A stretch of 52,921 nt of DNA from the NCBI GenBank assembly GCA_001784555.1, contig MFRM01000026.1:1-52921 (forward strand), written 5' to 3'. The notes under the pieces are model-generated. The model was not told the origin of the DNA and ran no database searches. It saw nothing but the letters and a program-made list of their open reading frames with translations. Position 1 is the first letter of the stretch; the number at the start of each line of letters is the position of its first letter. This document shows positions 51,330 through 52,921 of the stretch, one piece after another. A program made the position numbers and the translations under genes. This DNA is from Candidatus Melainabacteria bacterium RIFCSPHIGHO2_02_FULL_34_12. Its GTDB lineage: Bacteria > Cyanobacteriota > Vampirovibrionia > 2-02-FULL-35-15.

Positions 51330-52921
51330 TTACTTAGGACGTTTTAAACCAAGTTCTTTCTGAAGCGAAGGAGAAATCACTCCATTAGTATCACGAACTA
51401 TAGTGTCACCAACTACAATTAACGGTCCATTTAACTTAAGTGGATCTTTATTAAGTCTTATAAATGAGTTTCTAAATCCGTTTATCGGTACTGTATCCAT
51501 GGCTTCCTGGAATTTTTCAACAGGCACTTCTATTGGTTTTTCAAATCTAGGATCATGAAGAACTGCATATTCTTTTGGCGTGCCTGCATCAAGATTTTCT
51601 TCATTTTTTGCTAAAGGATCATATTGTTTAGATTTTGTTACGAAATCTTTAACTACAACTGAATGTGCATTATCAGAAGCACCTTCAGAATAAGCATTTG
51701 AATTGACAAAGGCCATAATTTGATCACCATGTTGCATTCTTTCTTTAATGAGATTAATCATGTTTTTAGAATTACCTTTAGTAGGCATTGTATACAATCC
51801 CATCTTTTTAGCACCGTTCATGATGTGTCTGGGATGATTCCCTGCATAATCATTTGAACCCGGGTTCATTAATCCTCTGGCTGACTTAATCTGAGAATTT
51901 GCAGTACTACTGCCTTTTGAATTATCCATCCTGCCTAAATTTCTTGAGGCTGTAACCAAAGAAGCAGGTACAGAATTTGCATTATTTGGACTTTCCGCAT
52001 TAGGATTTGCACTGTTTTTATATTGTGAAACATGATTTAAATCATTTTCTTCTGAAAATCTTGCTCCATTTTTTAAAATCATGGTCGGATCTTTGCTTTT
52101 GTTTACTGCTGAAGCACTGCTAGTTTCAAGCATTCTTGGGAATGCTCTCTTTGGATCATACGTAGGCATTAATGAAGGACCTTCTTTAGTCCCTAAATCA
52201 ATTGGAGCATTATTATAATTCTTATCAGGAGCCTTACTTCTAGAATCCGAGACAGATGAACTATCATTAGATGGCTTAGAAAAACCATGTGATTTTTTCA
52301 CAGATTCTTCTGTTTCAGGATTTCCTTTTTCATTTTTAACTATAGAATTCTTATCTCCTTTTGAGAGAGAAATAATAGAGTTTTTAAAATGTGAAGAACT
52401 CATGGCTCTGTTCATATTTTCTTTTGTCACTGTTATAGGTTTATCTAGAAGTGAATCATTGACAGTAAATGAGTTGGTTTTTGGATCATAATCTGTCACT
52501 GCAACACCATGCCCGACTTTTTCTTTTTTCTTTTTAAAGACACCATATTCTTTTGCATTTACTGATGCAATCGGTACATTACCTTTATCCAATTCCTTTA
52601 TAAGATCATCAGCATTTCCCTTATACATATTTGCATTAAGACCAAGTTTTTTAGCACCTCTTATAATATCGGCAGGTTTAGTGCCTTGGAAATGATTTGA
52701 GCCTGGTTTCATTAGTTCACGAACATGTGAAATGTCATCCTGGGCAGTAGATTCATCGCCTTTCATTGCACCTAGAGATCGTGCACCTGAAACCAGTGCA
52801 CACACTGCACAATTTCCATTTATACCAAGCTCTTTTGAAATACCATTAGTGTTTGATTCACCGGCAAATTGGCTAACCTGGGTATTGCTCTTTTCCAATA
52901 TTTTTCCGCCAGCTTCTTTCA
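51330..52921 (-). CDS. Tandem C39-like protein, second domain degenerate (5' end beyond window)
   Basis: At least 522 residues with two papain-like C39 domains. Domain 1 has NGNCAVCALVSGARSLG (catalytic Cys), KVGHGVAVTDY (His) and FTVNDSLLDKP (Asp). Domain 2, about 190 residues later, keeps the His (DNAHSVVVKDF) and Asp (HDPRFEKPIEV), but the nucleophile position is Ser/Ala (ANSVPASLVTASRNLG). A Ser/Asn-rich linker separates them. The only start inside the window would be TTG at 52898; the frame stays open to the edge and codes for EAGGKI before it, so the true start is probably outside the window. Possibly secreted or an effector; no signal peptide seen. Confidence 0.78.
   Translation of the reverse strand, partial: KEAGGKILEKSNTQVSQFAGESNTNGISKELGINGNCAVCALVSGARSLGAMKGDESTAQDDISHVRELMKPGSNHFQGTKPADIIRGAKKLGLNANMYKGNADDLIKELDKGNVPIASVNAKEYGVFKKKKEKVGHGVAVTDYDPKTNSFTVNDSLLDKPITVTKENMNRAMSSSHFKNSIISLSKGDKNSIVKNEKGNPETEESVKKSHGFSKPSNDSSSVSDSRSKAPDKNYNNAPIDLGTKEGPSLMPTYDPKRAFPRMLETSSASAVNKSKDPTMILKNGARFSEENDLNHVSQYKNSANPNAESPNNANSVPASLVTASRNLGRMDNSKGSSTANSQIKSARGLMNPGSNDYAGNHPRHIMNGAKKMGLYTMPTKGNSKNMINLIKERMQHGDQIMAFVNSNAYSEGASDNAHSVVVKDFVTKSKQYDPLAKNEENLDAGTPKEYAVLHDPRFEKPIEVPVEKFQEAMDTVPINGFRNSFIRLNKDPLKLNGPLIVVGDTIVRDTNGVISPSLQKELGLKRPK

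Overview
The window is an AT-rich (visibly well under 40% GC), gene-dense stretch of a bacterial chromosome. The organism is probably a diderm, non-photosynthetic relative of Cyanobacteria (Vampirovibrionia/'Melainabacteria'-type); this is inference. It rests on a SigA-like sigma factor with a cyanobacterial-looking region 1.2/2 ([16 protein letters not shown]), a GuaB3-type IMP dehydrogenase relative, an LptA/LptD-like outer-membrane protein, the recF-dciA-gyrB neighbourhood, and no photosynthesis gene.

Region 1 (1-11,770) is an accessory glycan or small-molecule locus. A minus-strand group encodes a GT2 glycosyltransferase, a discrete acyl carrier protein, a PP-loop amidotransferase-like ATPase, a FabD-like malonyltransferase and a glutamine-dependent asparagine-synthase-like amidotransferase cut by the window edge. 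A divergent plus-strand group encodes an amidohydrolase, a 2OG-Fe(II) oxygenase, an AAC(3)-like acetyltransferase and a beta-propeller glycosidase-like protein. Then, on the minus strand, come a methyltransferase, a 718-residue protein I do not recognise, and an ATP-grasp ligase that sits 8 bases upstream of it.

Region 2 (11,830-28,840) is a surface-polysaccharide/lipid-glycan locus: integral-membrane GT39/83-like transferases (three are tandem paralogues), GT2 and GT4 transferases, SAM methyltransferases, a membrane SGNH hydrolase, two divergent B12-binding radical SAM proteins and a complete AsnB. Region 3 (28,840-48,640) is core genome: lptD-like, recF, dciA, gyrB, prs, tRNA-Val, guaB3, sigA, rlpA, thrS, pyrE, an alkyltransferase-like protein, a GHL10 glycoside-hydrolase-like protein, a purine nucleoside phosphorylase and pgk, with several small membrane proteins. 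Region 4 (48,636-52,921) is a four-gene minus-strand accessory cluster: a dockerin/EF-hand protein, a helical-repeat protein and two C39-like papain-fold proteins, one with an active and a degenerate domain.

Small palindromic and MITE-like repeats are scattered through the core region. Two of them lie in frame inside enzyme genes (alkyltransferase-like and PNP), and two others supply or touch the 3' ends of genes (GT4, RlpA). Several genes have a -10-like hexamer 8-10 bases before the start codon and no Shine-Dalgarno sequence, which suggests leaderless transcripts. The strongest candidates for something undescribed are the AsnB/ACP/malonyltransferase/PP-loop set, the ATP-grasp plus 718-aa pair, the in-frame palindromic repeats and the C39/dockerin/helical-motif cluster.
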